Shown here piece after piece: positions 11,343 through 30,688 of a stretch of 64,000 nucleotides of DNA (position 1 is its first letter; each line of letters opens with the position of its first letter). Under the pieces are notes generated by a model that searched no databases, was not told the origin of the DNA, and was given only the letters and a program-made list of their open reading frames with translations. The stretch covers positions 1 through 64,000 of the forward strand of contig JABVXU010000304.1 of assembly GCA_013365365.1 (NCBI GenBank), written 5' to 3'. A program made the position numbers and the translations under genes. Source of the DNA: Cruorifilaria tuberocauda. Taxonomy: Eukaryota > Nematoda > Chromadorea > Rhabditida > Onchocercidae.

Positions 11343-13541
11343 GAGAGTGAGCACTTTGTTTTGCTATTTCTTTCATCTTTTTAGTATGCTTTATATGAAT
11401 TTTGGAACATTCTTCCCAATTTTTTTTGATTAAGAAGTTTCAGTTGAACTTTTATATTGGTACGGGCATCCTTCGATAATCTCGGCGTCTTATATTTTAT
11501 TAAATACGCTATTTGGACTGTGCAATTTAATCATATATCTGACGAGTCAATAACCAAATACACCTCATATAAATAATCGTAAAGCTTCGTCGTACTGAAT
11601 TTAACACAGCGCTGAAAAGGTAGTTTTTCCTGGTCTTGTCCACATCTTGCAATATTCCATTCTTTGTTGTTTTACTTTGATAATTCGAAAAATTTTCTGA
11701 ACTCTATAGATTGATTTTCGGCCCCTTAAAATGATACTTTACACGTTTTTTTCAGGGAAATTTTCGCGATTTCGAATTGTAAACCCAAAATCTTTTTTTT
11801 AAAAACTGTAATGTTTTTGGTATTTAAATTTGAATGTTTGATGTTTTTGTCTTGCCCTTATGTTGATCTTAATTTAGTAAAAATAAGTTACGAGATATTA
11901 GTAAAAGTCAGTCAAGGCTGCAGCTTATTGCGCGAACCTGCGAAACTCTTGTCCATCTCTCATAATTCTAAAAATATGTTGTGGTTAAATCAGTTTGAGC
12001 AATGATGGACGTGTTGTTGTCTTCCTTCGATCTAAAACATAATTTTTTTTGAATTTTATTCTTAGCTCAATTTCATCATGTGAAAGAAGAAAAAATTTTC
12101 TGTTCCCATCGAAGTGTTATTGCTTCAGTCATTTTTATGATTGATTTGTTCAGTTTTTAAAATTTTAAATAATGTAAATGATTGTTATTACTCATGTTTT
12201 GCTTTTATATGTTTTCGCTTTAGAGCCCTGTTTTAGAAATCGTGCATTTTTTTCCATTCCAAATTTAACTCTGTATATTTCTGTTTCTTAAATTGCATTT
12301 GATTTTACAATGATTTATTTCATCGTGCGATATGTGATGCGGCTTTTGAAGTGGTTTTTTTCTATCATCTTTCATATTTATTGCTGTGTTTTATTGTTTT
12401 ACCCAAAGAGTCTCTGTTTGCTTTCTTCTTTGCCATTTGAAAAAATCTGATGTTTATAATTTTGGATGCAGGAAATTTCAATTACAAGCAAAGCTCCATG
12501 TTTCAAATCTCAAATTTTGTATAAGATTTAATTTGAAAGGATATTGACGTAGGAGGTAAAATCTAGTTTCTACTGAAGATTCTGTTTCCTTTGGAAACTG
12601 AGGTGGTTGGAAATTTTCGTTGAAAGATGGATGAATCAGATGGATAAAGGATGAATCAGATGGATGAAAGACTAATAGAGAATGAAGCAAGTGGTTACTT
12701 ACTTTTTTGTGGATTTATAGATTTTTCGGACAGATGTTTGGACTTCTTATTTTCGTATGATTGCATCTCTTTTAAATGTATTAAAAAATAGTAGTATTAC
12801 TCTTATGCGCTTCAGATATATTTATGATGTCGAATCATTCTTCCGGAATAAAAAATAATACTTAAAAAGTGACATAGAGTTAAGAGATGCATAATACATT
12901 TTTCTAAAAAAAAAATACCAATATTTTTTTTAAATTATTATTTCTATAGGGAATGTTTCATTGAATTTAAAATCGTAATGTTCGACATCAACGAATATTC
13001 TTCCATTGTATATTTGTTTCTATATTTTGTAATGTTGTAGTACATATTAGCTTGAAATGGAAACTTACAAAAAAAATGGAAGAAATAAATAATTGATCAT
13101 GTGCATTTGGTACTGACAACTTGTTAACCTATGTTTTGGTTTAATTCACCACCATTTACACGTTTAATGGATTTTTTTTTTGGAGGATCTATCATCAATG
13201 ATTAATGAAATCTTGAATAATATCCAGATAAGTCTTACAAACATATACAATTATTCGTTAGTCTAAATCTTGCAAGCTTTCCAAGTTTTAACTGAAGAAC
13301 TGCGATTACGACAGCTTGAAAAAGGTCTTGGACGTAGTCTAACGTCGATATGGGAGGCATTGTAAAAATTCTTTCAATATTCAATTTATGATACTGACAA
13401 ATTTCAAAGATATGAAACAAGGAAATCATTTTGATTTTAATGAGAGCAATATCTCGAGGGAATTTAGTTTGTCAGTTTTTTTTTTCAGGTGTATTATAAA
13501 TTAATTGTGAATATTGGGATCTTTTGCTTTTTATAGCAGTT
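11343..13541. other. Region between SH3 adaptor and TXNL1
   Basis: Mostly AT-rich DNA expected to hold the 3' UTR of the adaptor gene and the outron of TXNL1. Two short plus-strand stretches, 12472-12518 and 13286-13365, read like coding exons and are in phase with an alternative donor at the end of the adaptor's last exon; see the findings. Nothing else was recognised. Confidence 0.5.
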
Positions 13542-15594
13542 ATGGTTGTTCATCGTTGCAATTCAGATGCAGAGTTTCATGGATTTTTGGCAAATGCTGG
13601 CACGAAACCTGTTATTGTTGATTTTTTTGCAATTTGGTTAATTAATATTCGATAATTGATTTTTATTTCAAATTTTAGAACTGGAAATCAAGTTTCTTTT
13701 TAGCCAGAGAGAGCAATTAGAAACGTTAGAAACGTTTTTCATTGTAACTTTTAAGGGAATTTGCTATTACTTTCATCAAGAAGAGAAAATATCTTTAAAT
13801 ATAAATGATATAAATTGTTGAAGGTGTGGACCATGTCGACGAATAGCACCAATATTTGAACAACTTTCCAATCAATATTTAAATGTTGTATTTGTAAAAG
13901 TTGATGTTGATAAGGCAAAAGATCTATCAACACAACAGGGTGTTACCGCAATGCCTACATTCATTGTATATATGAATAGGTATTATAATTTACTTCAAAA
14001 TTTCATTTTTACCGTTTAAAGTATCTAAATTTTGTCAAAATACTATTTTTCGATTTAAGTAATCAAAGTTGATGTGTCGGATTAGAAAAAGTTGAGCATT
14101 CTATAAAAGTAGCTTAAAGTAGCCAGATAATAACTTTGAAATTTAGTTGTTAATAATGGAAAGTAAGATAGCTAATTTTCGGTGCATATTTAGTTTTTCT
14201 TTTCTAATAAAATTTCAATGTAGAGTCAAGGTTGATCTTTTGCGTGGTGGTGATGCAACGGCATTAGAAACGCTGGTGAAAAAGTGGTCGGAAAATGCAC
14301 CAAAGGAGGACAGCCCCGTTGTGGGACAAACTGATCTCATCACATTTGTTGATAAGACACAAGTAGAATGCTTGAATGAAGATGATAATGCAACACTGAG
14401 GTATGTAGAATTTCAGTTTTTATCAACAGTGCTTTTCTTATTTGATTTGTTGTGCTATTGTAATTGTAATAAATATAAAAAAAGAAAACAACTAGCGATG
14501 AAATGATTTTTAGTTTTCAAAAAAAAGTAGCAATTATTATTTGATACGAAAACTTCTGTCTTAAGGCATCTTATTTCATATTTCAAAATATTATTAGTGA
14601 GAAGCAAGAATTATTTTCAATGTATTAATGTGCAGCAGTTTACATAATTATAACAAATCAGTAAAAAGCAAAAGATTATAATAAAGAACCGTTGAATTTT
14701 TCTTTTTTAATAATAATTTTCACATTGCAGGAGTCTTCTCAGTGGTGAAGGCGTGCTTACGTCCGATTGTGATCCACAGCTTATCATATCAATCCCATTT
14801 AATCAACCAGTAAAAATCCATTCCATTTATTTGAAGGGTAATGGTCCGTCAGCACCAAAAACAGTTAAAATTTTCACTAATCTTGCAAGTATTCTTGATT
14901 TTGATCGAGCAGCAGGTGCTGAAAGCGTACAAACAATTTCGTTTTCCGAAAAGGTATGTCTCATGAATATATAATATTAGCATTGTTGTTTCTAAACTAT
15001 TTCTTGACTTAATAGTGGAAAGATAAAACAATATCCTTGGTATAGTTTGAAATCAAAATTTAGTATTAGAATATATGTTATCTGAATAATTCTATTTGTA
15101 ATTAAAACAATTGTTCCAAATTTCTCAAACAAGTTGAATTTTCAGGCGGCTGAAGGGGAATTATACAATCTACGTTATGTGAAATTTCAAAGTGTAAAAA
15201 ATATACAGTTGTTTGTGGAAGATAATCAAGGCGGAGCCGAAAATACTACAATTGAAGTCCTTCGTCTTTACGGAACACCTATTTCTGCAACGAATATGCA
15301 AGATTTTAAGCGAGTTAGTTCATTTGCATCTCATGTCGGCCCAATTATTTTCAGTATGATAACTGAGAGTTCTTATCGAAACTCAAATCTGGATCAAGTT
15401 TTTCGAAATTGTCACAAAATTTTTCAAGTAGATGGATCGAATTTTCGATAATTAAACCTAAAGAGAATGACGCATCGCTATGTCTCTCTCACTGTGCTAC
15501 TTTTATGATATCGTATGTCATCATATGTAAGACTCATTTTTATTCACCACTTCCTTTTCAGGTTTCTGGTAAAGTTGGTGAAGTTGGACACTGA
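13542..15594 (+). CDS. TXNL1: Thioredoxin-like protein 1 (thioredoxin + PITH domain)
   Basis: Six exons: 13542-13636, 13824-13979, 14224-14400, 14731-14953, 15146-15313, 15562-15594; 283 aa, against about 289 in human. The thioredoxin domain spans residues ~1-105 with the canonical redox motif WCGPC at 32-36; its tryptophan codon is split by intron 1. The PITH domain spans about 118-277, with the family-typical DFKRVSGK tail. TXNL1 is known as a proteasome-associated cytosolic thioredoxin that binds the 19S lid. Both active cysteines are intact, so it should be redox active. The start is the first ATG, two bases after a TTTTATAGCAG acceptor (13539). From memory the C. elegans orthologue is txl-1, next to cogc-1, matching the neighbour here. 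Confidence in identity is very high. Confidence 0.95.
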
Positions 15595-16534
15595 TGAGCG
15601 GATCCATAAGTTAGACCCAACACTCTTTACCTGTTGAACGGAACAATACCATTCATGTGTGCATGCTTCATTTTCACCTTCCTCATGTTATATTTTTGGA
15701 AAATATGACATTGCTTACTTGTTGTTTTTTTAAAAGTTAACAAATTTTTTAACATTTACCGCCACTGAAATATTACTGTACTTTTCTGTGAAATAAACTT
15801 GTTTACGAATAACTTATTTGAAAATCACCATGTTAATAATGCTGTTATGCTGATTATTAATACTTTTAGGTATTATAATAAAAACAGCATGTAGAATTCA
15901 GCGTATTGAAATGCGAAATGAAGTTTACTACAATAAATTATATTCCTCATTGTATGATGTTGACATTGCTAATGAAATATGACGAATTTTTCTAGATTGA
16001 ATTTAAGTTAATTTTGGAGCTGAACTTCTATTTTTGAAAATTGTTCAAAATTCTTTCATCGAAAAAATCTAAGTTTTACGAGCGCTTCTAAAATGAAGCT
16101 TAGAGGAAGCACTTTACTGCTTGTAAAATTCTGTGCATCATCGTAGAAGTAATGAACTTATTAGTTGAGCAGTTGATGGGGTTAATGTAATTAAATTGAA
16201 AGCCGAAGAAGTTATGGAAGTTGTAATGGAATAATTCGGGGATTCGCAAATGCTGTGATATTTTTCATTGTATTTTATTAAGTTCATGAAATTGAATTGC
16301 AAATATTACGATAGATTATTTTAATCAAGCAGAGGAGAGTAGGATTGAAATTTAGAAAGATGGATTAAACTTGGAGAATGTATTCGTGAATATTAATTGT
16401 GAGAGATATGACTTTTTATTTCATTGTGAACTATTTGTTGGTTTAAAACCAAATTTGAATTTCTTACTTCAAAAAATTAAAATTTTCGAACCAACTGGAA
16501 ACCAGAAAGTAGAGCAAAAAAGGGCAATAGCGGA
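15595..16534. other. Spacer between TXNL1 and COG1
   Basis: A 940 bp same-strand spacer with the TXNL1 3' UTR and the upstream region of COG1. An open frame at 16371-16553 overlaps the COG1 start in another frame and has no family resemblance. AG at 16529-16530, four bases before the COG1 ATG, could be a trans-splice acceptor but lacks a T-rich tract. Confidence 0.5.
15792..15797 (+). terminator. AATAAA poly(A) signal, TXNL1
   Basis: AATAAA about 200 nt past the TXNL1 stop codon and well before the COG1 start. Plausible 3' end signal. Confidence 0.55.
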
Positions 16535-22153
<5,619 letters not shown>

Positions 22154-22659
22154 CTGTGATAAATATGTGGATATGCCTCAAATTTTCATAACTGTGATAG
22201 TGATTTGGAACATTAATTCATTAAATAATTTATTATCTCTTTTTGTGTAGCATTCTGATAGGAAATTTCCAAGGCACTAGAAATCCAAAATGTTTTCATA
22301 TTACTAATTCCTACTGAAAATTTTCTAATGAAAACATGCAAGCTTTTAATTTATAAATACCTCCCAAAATAAAAGTATGACACATTCAACCGGAAAAATA
22401 GTAGTTCGGAACTTCATCATAAGATAAGATGGAATAAATGAGGACTCAAAACTCCGTATTTGTTAAATTTATCAATTTTTGATTGTCGATACCGATGTAA
22501 AAAAACAAAGTCCCCACAGAAATCTCTGTCACGTTTCTCTGTAACCAAAATAAAATGATGGATGGAGATATGCAATATGCCTTTCACTGTTGCATTCTAA
22601 AACGAATTGTCCTCATTTAATGAATGATTGTCATCGAATATATCATTCGAATCCGTGAT
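22154..22659. other. Convergent COG1/PIGU spacer
   Basis: 506 bp between the stop codons of two tail-to-tail genes. It must hold both 3' UTRs. A plus-strand AATAAA (22368) and a minus-strand AATAAA (TTTATT at 22229-22234) are crossed over, so the two 3' UTRs may overlap. Confidence 0.5.
22368..22373 (+). terminator. AATAAA poly(A) signal, COG1
   Basis: AATAAA about 215 nt after the COG1 stop, in the convergent COG1/PIGU spacer. Confidence 0.5.
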
Positions 22660-25525
22660 TTACTTGAACATAATAATCGCTATTTGACTTTCATCAGTTA
22701 TTCCTCTATCTTCGACAAGTTTCAGACGTAAATAGCCATAGAGAAGATCGGTAAGCAAAAAAATCTAAAAAAAATGCAGATATTAATGGAGAAATAGAAA
22801 AAAACGCGAGTATTCATCCTTTTGCGAATTTTAAGAAATGATTGATCAGATGGATAAATTTATAGCATCAAATGGAATTCCGAAACATTTTATCAAAAGT
22901 AACAGAAACGAAGATCAGTGAATGAGTACCTGGGCAACGGAATAAGTTAAAGTAATAGCAAAGTAAAAATTTGCATTTCCTGAGCCGGTAACAATCCACA
23001 TTTGCCACGTTACTGGTGCCAAGACGATCGTTGCTGACAGCGCTCCACCGACAATTAATCCCCAACGAAAATCTGCAGGAAATAATTAAAAAAATGAATA
23101 CCGAGATAATTTTTGATGAAGTTTCAATCAGAAGATTTTTAAGTAATATTTCGAAAAGGTATAAATTTTCATATTTCTTATAAAATAATTTCCGTTTATC
23201 GGAAACTGATTGCCACATTTATAACAAATAAGAATATAAAACCAACATTTCTTTAAATTTTCGAAAACCGGTAATAAACTCAAATAAATCAAACTATCAG
23301 CCATCGAAGGGTATGATGCAAAAACAGAAATAAGAATCATTAGTTGAGTTAGAAGTAGAAAAGTATTTGATCTGAAATAAAAGCATCTAAATATTGAAAT
23401 AAATGCATTCAACCGAAAGAGTTGAAGATATAACTCATATCTAATTAGATATTCTATATAAGAAATTAAAAGATTGAATTGCGCCTTTCAGATTAGGCCC
23501 AGAATTTTTGAGCATTTTTGGCAATGCAAAAAGACAAGCAATTTAGACCAAAGTAGACAATTCATATTATTAAGTTTAGCAAAAAACGGTACCTTAATGT
23601 CAATGATAATGGTACGAGATAAACAAGGATATTAATTTGAAATACCCAAAGAAAAAAACGTCGAAAATGGTCGAAAACTTCAATGAAGAAATACCAGAAT
23701 ATGCCAACATTTGGTGTTAAGTCACGAACATCTAATCTAAAAAATATTAAGTATTAAAGCAAAGCAAAGGAAATCAAATTTAAATCGTAATAAGAAAGGA
23801 ACATAAAATTGAACAAATTCTTCACCTTTCTGTATATTTTATACTTTACGGTAAAGACACTAAAACTTACAAAAACATATATGTCGAATCAACGAAATTC
23901 CAATTGTTTTCATTTAAAAAATAATTGAACAATAGCAATCCAATCAGCATAATGATGGAAAAAGTAATTATTAGTACACGTTTTCCAAGCGTCGAGAATT
24001 TCACCAGTAAGGCGCAGATGTAAACAACTGGATAAAGTGAAAACTGCACAAGTACGCTATATAATATGGAGCTAAATAGCAGAGAACCTAAAAATTTATA
24101 CATATTAACCCAACTTCACGATAAAAATTCATATCTAGCATCTATATAATGCTAATACTAATTTAATACAATCCTAATTTGATAATTAATATAATGCTAA
24201 TCTACAAAATGCTAATGTGCACTAATTCTAAATTGCAGTTTTTTCTTTCTTCATTCTCAATGCTGTACAATATGAAGCAATGATAAGTTTTTTCACTATA
24301 ACTTGTTATGACTTTATGGCAAGCTTTTACATAAAATAGAACAGGCCTCAGTTTCAAACGAGGAATAGTTAGCGATAATATTGATAAAGTCAATTCTTAA
24401 GAAAATTGCAACCTTTTACAAATGCCAAAATAAAAAGAGCAGTGATAAAATTGTAAACAACTGAGAGGCTGAAAATAGCACAGGCGGCAACAGCAACGGG
24501 ATTAAGCATATAGCTGGAATTCATAAATGTAACATACTGAAAACAAACGTTAAAAAAATAGTCGAAACTTCTAACTTTTAAAATAAAATTTATGAATGTA
24601 ACAGTTTGAAAAAAAAAATTTTTTTTTAGTTTTACTTTTGAATACAATACAAACTTCACTTACCATTTCGAAACCAAATCAGCAATTCGTTCGATGTTTT
24701 CTGCACTACTTCCCTGACTTTTTAAGTGAATTGCTGCTGCCATGCGCAAAACTTCACTCGTCACTACATCAAATGACTAAAGAAAAAAGATTTCAAATTC
24801 ACTAAGTTTTCAGAGTTACATGTCGAGCTAAATAAAACCTTGGGAAAATATTTCTGCATTTTTAAATAAGTCTATGTATTACGAACACAGAGTGAACGAT
24901 AATCGGGATAATTGCATGAAAATATTTAATAATTCATGATACACATTCTCTTCAAACGTTAAGCGGAAATGACTATTAATTTTGAGCTGATATTATAAAT
25001 TCATTATGATAAAGCAAAGCTTCATACCAAGAACATTATCAGCAGCAGATTCGGATGATCGATTAATGCAGTGAATAAATATAGCAGTATTGGTTGCTAA
25101 AAATACTTAATTTCAACAATTTATCAGTTAAACCCATTCGATAAAAAGCTGAAGCGAACACATAAAATATTTATGTTCTTAAAAGTTTACTGCAAATATA
25201 TCGATAAAGAACTATTTCTATTTATTGTTATTTGATTAGTGAAGAGTTAATTGATATGAATAGACATACACAATGTATCATATCGCCATCATACGGAGAA
25301 ACGCCATCTCTAAGCATATGTATTCCATCAGTAAGCCTTCGGAACGAATTCTGTGGTACATTTAATTCCGGACGCTTTTTGAGAAAATCGATGCAATAAA
25401 TATACGCTAGTACACGAAGAAACACTGCTAATATGCATATTCTGTAAATAAAGAACCAATTGTTTCAATTTATCTGGTTCAAATACTAACTTCAACTTCC
25501 TTATAGAAATCAATTCCATGATCAT
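22660..25525 (-). CDS. PIGU: PIGU, GPI transamidase subunit (CDC91-like)
   Basis: Ten exons in transcript order: 25525-25497, 25441-25270, 25096-25028, 24776-24664, 24513-24413, 24087-23871, 23736-23593, 23371-23247, 23072-22930, 22764-22660; 405 aa, against about 435 in human. Family landmarks: [11 protein letters not shown] near the N-terminus, [17 protein letters not shown], the block [18 protein letters not shown] and the end [13 protein letters not shown]. Many hydrophobic segments indicate a polytopic ER membrane protein. PIGU is one of five GPI transamidase subunits and is thought to contribute to recognition of the lipid anchor. Phase forces exon 5 to start at 24513 (CCAG|C) rather than at the equally good TTTTCAG at about 24536, which would create a stop. 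Exons 1 and 8 have weak GTTG donors. Identity very secure; N-terminal exon moderate. Confidence 0.93.
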
Positions 25526-27352
25526 TCATAACGCACTTTTCATTTCCATGATAATAAAAATCTACTATAATATCAATATGGTAAACTATTCATGCGAATT
25601 AATTTGTCAATTTAAATTATCTAATCTTTGTTAAATTATTAAGAAATATCTATAAGTTGTTATGGAAAATCCGCTCCCGAAAGTACTCTCAAAATGTTTT
25701 CAAGCTGCTTCAAAGTAATTCAATTACTTCGCAGTATCAGAATTATATAAAAACTATAGCAGTTAGCTTTATCACATTACATTTCTGAATATTACTAATA
25801 ATACCAAAATCTGTGATAAAAAAAAAATTATACGATAGAAATGGCAATTTTAAGACAATCACATAGTAGAAATATTGAAATTACTAAGTTCACATACTCA
25901 GAAAACTTACAACAATCTGTTAATAGGACGATTGTTCGATAAGATCGTGTACCAATTGTTCACCATTTTTGACTAACACTATTAAATCATTTCTCCATAT
26001 TTGGGAAAAAATAATCAGGATTCATTATTAAGTTCGTAATTATAAGTAACATTAGCTGAAAAAATATAATGCAATGAATTGTCCAGTCATGCAAAGAATT
26101 TAAATCCATTGATGATCGAAAAATAGAAAATTCAAAACCAAACACATCTACGACAGTCAAAGCAATTTCTTACTTAATATCTAACTAGGTACATTTCATT
26201 TGTAATTTTGTCTAATTCAATTTAAACAACAACTTCTATAATAGGTTGATTAGTGTAGCCATGAATAATGCGATAGGTTAAAATTTATCCACATTTCCTT
26301 GAATTTTATCAAAATGATTTTGATGATTTATTGACAAGGAAAAACAATCGTGGGACATTTACTGAACAGTGAGTTAGTGAGTAAAGACAATAGCGAGTAA
26401 AGAATATTTCTATAATGAGAGTTAAAACACTATTATGAAATGACAAATGAAACTACTCGAGAAACAAGTTATTTCTAAAGTAAAGAAATATGAAAGTATA
26501 AAATAATCAATGAAAGTAGAGCATGCAAAATAGAATATCAACATGCAGAGTAAGCAAGTGAAAGAAATGAAATTGTTCGTTGTATGGTTAGAAAAAGGAA
26601 ATTCTTTATCTTTATTTCGCGTACATCAAATTATCATTCCTAAGGTCAACTCATGTATAAAGAAAAAGCAACCATCACTAATGATTTCGTGTATCGTATG
26701 AACATATCGGTGTTAACATTTTCAACAAGTCATCTACAATCTTAATTTAAAATTTACTCAGATCCTGAAAATTAAGACTGCTGAAATGATTTAAGCAGAT
26801 TTGTCGAATTGAACACAAAACATGATGAATCAAAACTGTATGTGCGAAGAGTCAAAAAGGGCAGTTTTATGCGTGATATATGTTTGATCACACTATACTT
26901 CCACTTACTTAACCGATCATATCACCACGCAAAACATTTAGAACTCATTAAAACTTCTCATTGAGGAAATATTTGCATGAATTAACTGATGGAAGCACAT
27001 TCTGTTGAAATGTTACTATGGGATAATCAACTTACAAATTCTGTAAATGAAGAATTGAATTCGAAATAGACTACAAAGTTAGATTAAAGATATCTCAACA
27101 CATCGTGAGATCCTTAATATCGATAATAAAAAAAAGACTCCAATAGTTCCGATGGCAGTATTTTTTAGTTTTAATGACTTAGTCAAAGGACTTTAGATAA
27201 AATATTCACACCAAGTTCTAATTAAAAGTGTAAAAATTACCAAATTAAATTATCTGACAATTTGACAATCATTAAGAAAATATTTTGAAATAGAAGAAAG
27301 AGGTACGAAGTAAATACTGAAGCACGTCACTGCTGCTGGATCAAACATTTAT
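25526..27352. other. PIGU-UBR7 spacer
   Basis: 1.8 kb of AT-rich DNA between two minus-strand genes. No exon-like stretch or RNA gene was seen. It should contain the PIGU promoter or outron and the short UBR7 3' end. Confidence 0.55.
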
Positions 27353-30300
27353 TCACAACTGAGATAGAATATCTTCGCGACGTCGCTTGCGTTCCGTTTC
27401 AAGTTGTTCAAAGAACTGATCTATATCTTCTTTTTTCACTTCTCTTCCTTCATCAGCCAATCGTTTTAAGTGATTTCCGAGCTTCTGTTTCATTTCTTCA
27501 TACCCTGAAAAATAGATTTCAGAAGCTAATAATGTATAGGTAATGAACAGATAAATCACAAATTCATACCTAAATTTAAAAGTTATACGAAATTTGCTAC
27601 CTCGAAAAAGTGTTATTGCTCCTTCACGACCAGCCACATCAATCAATGCATTTGTCATAACGCGATCATCATCTTTCGGTTTATCATTATTTTTATCGCT
27701 GTGTGATTCAACAAATGTTTGCAAACAGTCTGTTAAATCAGTCAAGAACTGGAGATTGTTGTCCTCGTAAAAATTCTGAAAATGACTTGTTAAAAATACT
27801 CCTATAAGCTAATCTATAGAATGATTATTAGCTAGCCAAAATCCTTCCTCATGCAGACATTTCTAGTTTTTTCTCCCAATAAATCCCTTATAATCTGAAA
27901 TCTTTGGATAAAATCAATTCAACCTACCGAACAAATTCCACATTTACATAGACGATTTCGCCACTTATATGAGTTGAAAAACAGAGAACACGGCTGACTG
28001 TTTTCGTCTGTTTTAGTATTCGCTTCAAGCCATTTCAGTTTACATAATTTATCATTGGCAGACATTTCTTTGTATGTTCCGTCAGCATATGATAGAAGGA
28101 ACGTGAAACGCGTGACACAATTTCGACAAATAATTTCCTCCACTTCACTTGTATCAACACTGCCAGGTGTTTCCTCCAGATGCTTAAAAATCGTATAATG
28201 ATATATTCGTTAAAATATTGTAGAATTATAATTTTTTCGGTTTTATAATAAATTTATTATAAACAAATAACCATATATCATACAACATGTATTCTACTTT
28301 TTCCATAATAATCTATGGCTCAAACGATGGATAGATTGAATGGAATGATTTAAAAATCGAAAAAAAAGCGACCTAGAGGAAATCAAAGGGATTTTATACC
28401 TGAAGATGAAACCAATCCTCGCACACGATACACTGTAACATTTCGGAGTCGTTGTATTCTTCGCATGGATATGGACTATTGCAAGTACAGTAGAGACCAT
28501 CAAAATTATGATTATACTGATTTCGCTCATTAAGTGGCTTCTTATCCTGAAAAAGAAGATGGTAAATTTCATACTGGTAGAAAAAATTTTTTTAATTAAT
28601 TTCAAAATCAATAATTTTATCAGTTGATTATAAAACTAAAAATCAGCCGCATGACTTCCGATCGACGTCCCATCTTAGAATATTTAATCTTAGATAGGAT
28701 ATATGCATAATCCTTGCATTCAAACTTTGAAGCAATTCAAACATAACTTCCACAGCGCACGAGGTTTTTAGGTCGGACTTCGTTGATGACAAGGTGTCGC
28801 AGAACACATATAGAATTTTAGTGAAAGTGAGTTAGAGCTAAACTGCTCTATAGCCTAAGTCAAATTCCTGACCACTTTATGGAAAGCTGATTTCTTCCTT
28901 TATTTATATAACATTAATTCTGTGAATATTACTTTATACAGTGCACAAGCACTCTTGAATTTAGAGTTCCCACAATCGCAGCAAAAGTTCCGTTTTGTAT
29001 ACAATTCAACAAGTTCATGACCATCATGACAATTGACGCTACAAGCATAGCAAAGTGCAGCAGGTCCGGTAGTACTTGTACAATCACGACAGGAATACAG
29101 TGGTTGTCGCGGTTTATAACCCTATAATTCTGTGAACTTGCACTATTTGAAACTAATAAAATAATAATTTCCTTTTCGTTTGTTATCTAGTAAGCCAGAA
29201 ATATACAGTCCTATGAAGCATCAAAATTATAAATTCAAAACAATCCTGTAATCAATAACTACAGCATAACTAATCATATATATATATATATAAAATAACT
29301 ATAACATACTTTGATAAGAACTACTTTTAACCAATAAGCTAATACTTTAACATTTACAGTAAAGTCTGAGTAATAAAACCACGCTTCACAATTCAACTAG
29401 AACTCTAATCTATGTATTAAAAAAGACAACCTCCGGATATGTGCAAACATTAGCGTTAGCTCCTCCTAGCAAAGCCTCAGCTTCTGCTTCAAGCTCTTCG
29501 TGTGCTTCAATAACTTCATTTAATGTAACCAATGGATCATCCGGTATCCTGAATGATAATATATCGAAGAAATAGATGATATTAATTGTTCATATTATAT
29601 CGACCTATAGTATTTATTTCTAAGCTGTTATTAATCATGGTTGCTTCTCTAAATTATCATTAAAAAGAAGTGATTCCGATATTTTACATCTTTTCATACC
29701 GTATAGTACTACTATTACCATTCTCTAATGCAATTGGTTTTCCGACAAGCATTGCAAGCAGTCATTAATGACGATCTGAGCAATATTCAAATTGTAAATT
29801 CCATATATCCAATCTGGGGCTACTGTATTAATCGGGTCGCTTGACCTGATTAATCCGTAAAAACGATTTTGCTGATCTTTCCGAAATATGTCTTGTTAGC
29901 TTTTAGCATCATTCAAAAATGACATTCGCGATAATTATTCAAGTGAGATTCAGATACGAATGTTCCACATTTGCAAATTGTGCAAATAATCACATAATCA
30001 ACCGTTCGTTCAACCTACTAAGAGATTCCTGCACTTCCTAAATGAATTTAGTATTTCCCCCTTGTCAACATCTGTCTCACTGACCGAATCAAATAATTAT
30101 GCATGGAATATTATCCCATTCTCAAGAATTTATATATCCTTCCAAAAAAAAAAAAAAAGAAAAAAATGAATTCAAAATTTAGGTCTAAATCCCGTCAAAG
30201 AGAAATCAAAGAAAACGGTAATATCCAACTTATTTAATTTCCTGCTGAGTGATTTCCAGATTTGATTTTCGGCTGATTTTTGATAAATCTTGTTTCTAAA

Positions 30301-30688
30301 TTTAAATGAATGAAAACAGACAGCTATGCCCCGGGAGCTTCAAGCATTAACAGAATAATACATAAAAATATATTTTCCGAAATCTTTCAATTAACTGTGA
30401 GAATCAATTAAACCCGTAAAAGCTCCAAAACCATATGAGCTTCTTCTCGAATAATTTCATCATTGAGCTAAAAATCGTGATTCAAAAAAAACAAAAAAAA
30501 CAAAGGAAAAACACTGACAACTGAGAAATCAAACACAACTAAATTTGATATTAAGGTTTAACTTATAAATAAATAAGCAAAAAAAAAAACACATACTCAG
30601 AGTTATTCTCTTGTTCTGTTTCACTTTGATGATTTCCATTATCGGCTTCAACAATATTAGGATCATTTCCCGGTATGTCTTTTTCCAT
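27353..30688 (-). CDS. UBR7: UBR7-like protein (UBR box + PHD finger)
   Basis: Seven exons in transcript order: 30688-30597, 29548-29431, 29121-28933, 28546-28400, 28182-27928, 27775-27601, 27504-27353; 375 aa, against about 425 in human. The acidic N-terminus (LEAEAEALLGG) leads into a UBR-type zinc finger about residues 66-130, with the diagnostic ELYTKRNFCCDCGNSKFK. A PHD finger starts about 150 (YCTCNSPYPC..MLQCIVCEDWFH). The C-terminal helix block LKRLADEGREVKKEDIDQFF matches the family end. UBR7 lacks RING and HECT domains; the human protein has been reported as a histone H2B K120 ubiquitin ligase and histone chaperone factor. The UBR box zinc ligands look intact. The stop codon overlaps an AATAAA (see findings). 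Splicing phases agree throughout. Confidence 0.93.

Noticed and set aside
13235..13429. Minus-strand 64-codon open frame
   Set aside because: Shadow of the plus-strand coding-like stretch 13286-13365; no recognisable domain.
24514..24536. Upstream TTTTCAG acceptor for PIGU exon 5
   Set aside because: Wrong phase relative to exon 4 and produces a stop; the downstream CCAG acceptor fits.
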